This document shows positions 30,643 through 31,377 of a DNA stretch of 31,377 bases, piece after piece (the first letter of the stretch is position 1; every line of letters begins with the position of its first letter). The notes below the pieces were generated by a model. It saw only the letters and a program-made list of their open reading frames with translations, was not told where the DNA came from and made no database searches. This stretch comes from Actinomycetota bacterium (GTDB lineage: Bacteria; Actinomycetota; CADDZG01; WHSQ01): NCBI GenBank assembly GCA_019348445.1, contig JAHWJK010000002.1, forward strand, positions 1-31,377, in the 5' to 3' direction. The position numbers and the translations under genes were made by a program.

Positions 30643-31377
30643 CTATCCGTGAGTTACTTCGTCGTCGACCAGGCCGATGTGTGCCTTGCCGAGTGGTGCC
30701 GTTGCACAGGGAAGGAAGATCGAGAACGTCGTTCCGCGGCTGGATGATTGGAGGTCGATCCGCCCGTTCATCGCGGCGACGAGCTGGCTGACGACGTAAA
30801 GACCGAGTCCGACGCCCTCTTGACCGGCCGCGGTCTCCTCGATGCGGCTGAACGCCTCGAAGAGCTTGTCGCGCTTGTCGCGTGGGATGCCCTCGCCGTC
30901 GTCGCGGACCTCGATCTGGACGCCACCGGAGACGCCCTTGGCGGACACCACGACGCGCGTTCGGTCATGCGTGTACTTGTACGCGTTCTCCACGAGGTTA
31001 CGGACGATCTGGGTCACTCGGTACGGATCCAACTCGACGCGCACCGGGTCGACGAAGAGCTCGAGGAGATGCGCGCGACGTTTGCCGCCCGCGGCTTCGA
31101 CCGCTCGTTTGATCGTCGAGTCGAGCTCGACCCATTCGGGCTGCAGGTTCAACCCGCCGCCCTGCATCTCGGCGGAGATGAATAGGTCCTGCACGAGCCG
31201 GTCCAGCTCGCGGCCTTGGAGATACACCATCTCGAGCAAGTGGTCGCGACGTTGCGGGTCGAGTTTGTCCCACCGAGACCGGACCGTTTCGACGGCGGTG
31301 ATCATCGTGCTTACCGGACCGCGGATCTCATGAGACGTGATCGCGATGTAACGGTCCTTCAGGTGGTCGAGCTCTAC
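30643..31377 (-). CDS. Sensor histidine kinase, C-terminal part (5' end beyond the window)
   Basis: The frame is open to the window end, and the residues before the first internal Met include ITSHEIRGPVSTM, the H-box of a HisKA domain. The ATPase domain follows with NLVENAYKYT (N-box), RDDGEGIPRDK (G1), FEAFSRI (F-box) and GVGLGLYVVSQL (G2). The start and any sensor domain lie outside. It would autophosphorylate and pass phosphate to a response regulator; single-domain receivers occur elsewhere in the window, but pairing is unknown. Confidence 0.93.
   Translation of the reverse strand, partial: VELDHLKDRYIAITSHEIRGPVSTMITAVETVRSRWDKLDPQRRDHLLEMVYLQGRELDRLVQDLFISAEMQGGGLNLQPEWVELDSTIKRAVEAAGGKRRAHLLELFVDPVRVELDPYRVTQIVRNLVENAYKYTHDRTRVVVSAKGVSGGVQIEVRDDGEGIPRDKRDKLFEAFSRIEETAAGQEGVGLGLYVVSQLVAAMNGRIDLQSSSRGTTFSIFLPCATAPLGKAHIGLVDDEVTHG

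Noticed and set aside
1..31377. CRISPR arrays, insertion sequences, prophage or tRNA attachment sites
   Set aside because: No regularly spaced repeats, transposase, integrase or tRNA-like sequence was seen; the Cas4-like nuclease has no cas neighbours.

Overview
The window is high-GC DNA with dense genes, short intergenic gaps, frequent GTG/TTG starts and strong G/C bias at third codon positions. Several genes are of actinobacterial type: a DUF5319 protein, a ParA of the mycobacterial orphan type, a FolP2-like pterin-binding protein, a PASTA-domain Ser/Thr kinase, dodecin, and a C-terminally tailed Lgt. Many start codons lie 6-8 nt after a TANNNT -10 box with no Shine-Dalgarno sequence, which is the leaderless pattern common in Actinomycetota. 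I read it as chromosomal DNA of a non-mycobacterial, probably deep-branching and uncultured Actinomycetota. I saw no tRNA, rRNA, CRISPR array, insertion sequence or prophage.

Layout. (1) 159-5432: a small membrane protein, then a beta-oxidation operon of two overlapping acyl-CoA dehydrogenases, a short-chain dehydrogenase and three hotdog/MaoC-type hydratase genes. It is preceded by a -10 box and a perfect 9-bp palindrome that looks like a TetR-type operator. In both the dehydrogenase pair and the hydratase pair one member has lost catalytic residues and its neighbour keeps them, which suggests two heteromeric enzymes. (2) 5438-10553: a rhomboid protease with a zinc ribbon, an EEP-family phosphoesterase, a coiled-coil lipoprotein, a PknB-type kinase with four PASTA repeats, and two small lipoproteins. 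(3) 10586-12752: a Nudix hydrolase and an EamA transporter diverge from a 17-bp gap with two overlapping -10 boxes; the transporter is coupled to a FolP2-like gene. (4) 12802-16646: a signalling cluster with a single-domain response regulator, a prepilin peptidase, a HD-GYP protein with a pseudo-receiver, another receiver, and a REC-degenerate GGDEF-LuxR fusion. (5) 16753-18782: DUF5319, an orphan ParA, a small double-CxxC protein and a histone H1-like Lys/Ala-rich protein. (6) 18857-24976: patatin, glutamate dehydrogenase, a candidate small gene, dodecin, a metallo-beta-lactamase-fold hydrolase, a thioesterase, a secreted unknown, and a membrane-anchored propeller-like protein. (7) 25050-31377: a small membrane protein, a CheY-like receiver, ThyX and Lgt with altered signature motifs, a DUF5679 zinc ribbon, a methyltransferase, a RecB-like nuclease, an alpha/beta hydrolase, and a histidine kinase cut by the window end.

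The observations most worth following are: the paired active/inactive enzyme subunits of the lipid operon; the symmetric bidirectional promoter at 10985-11001; the REC-STDEF-LuxR fusion next to a HD-GYP protein; the orphan ParA/zinc-ribbon/H1-like group; and the recurrent leaderless starts. All residue and base positions were counted by hand from the given sequence. Family assignments come from memory of motifs, not from searches.
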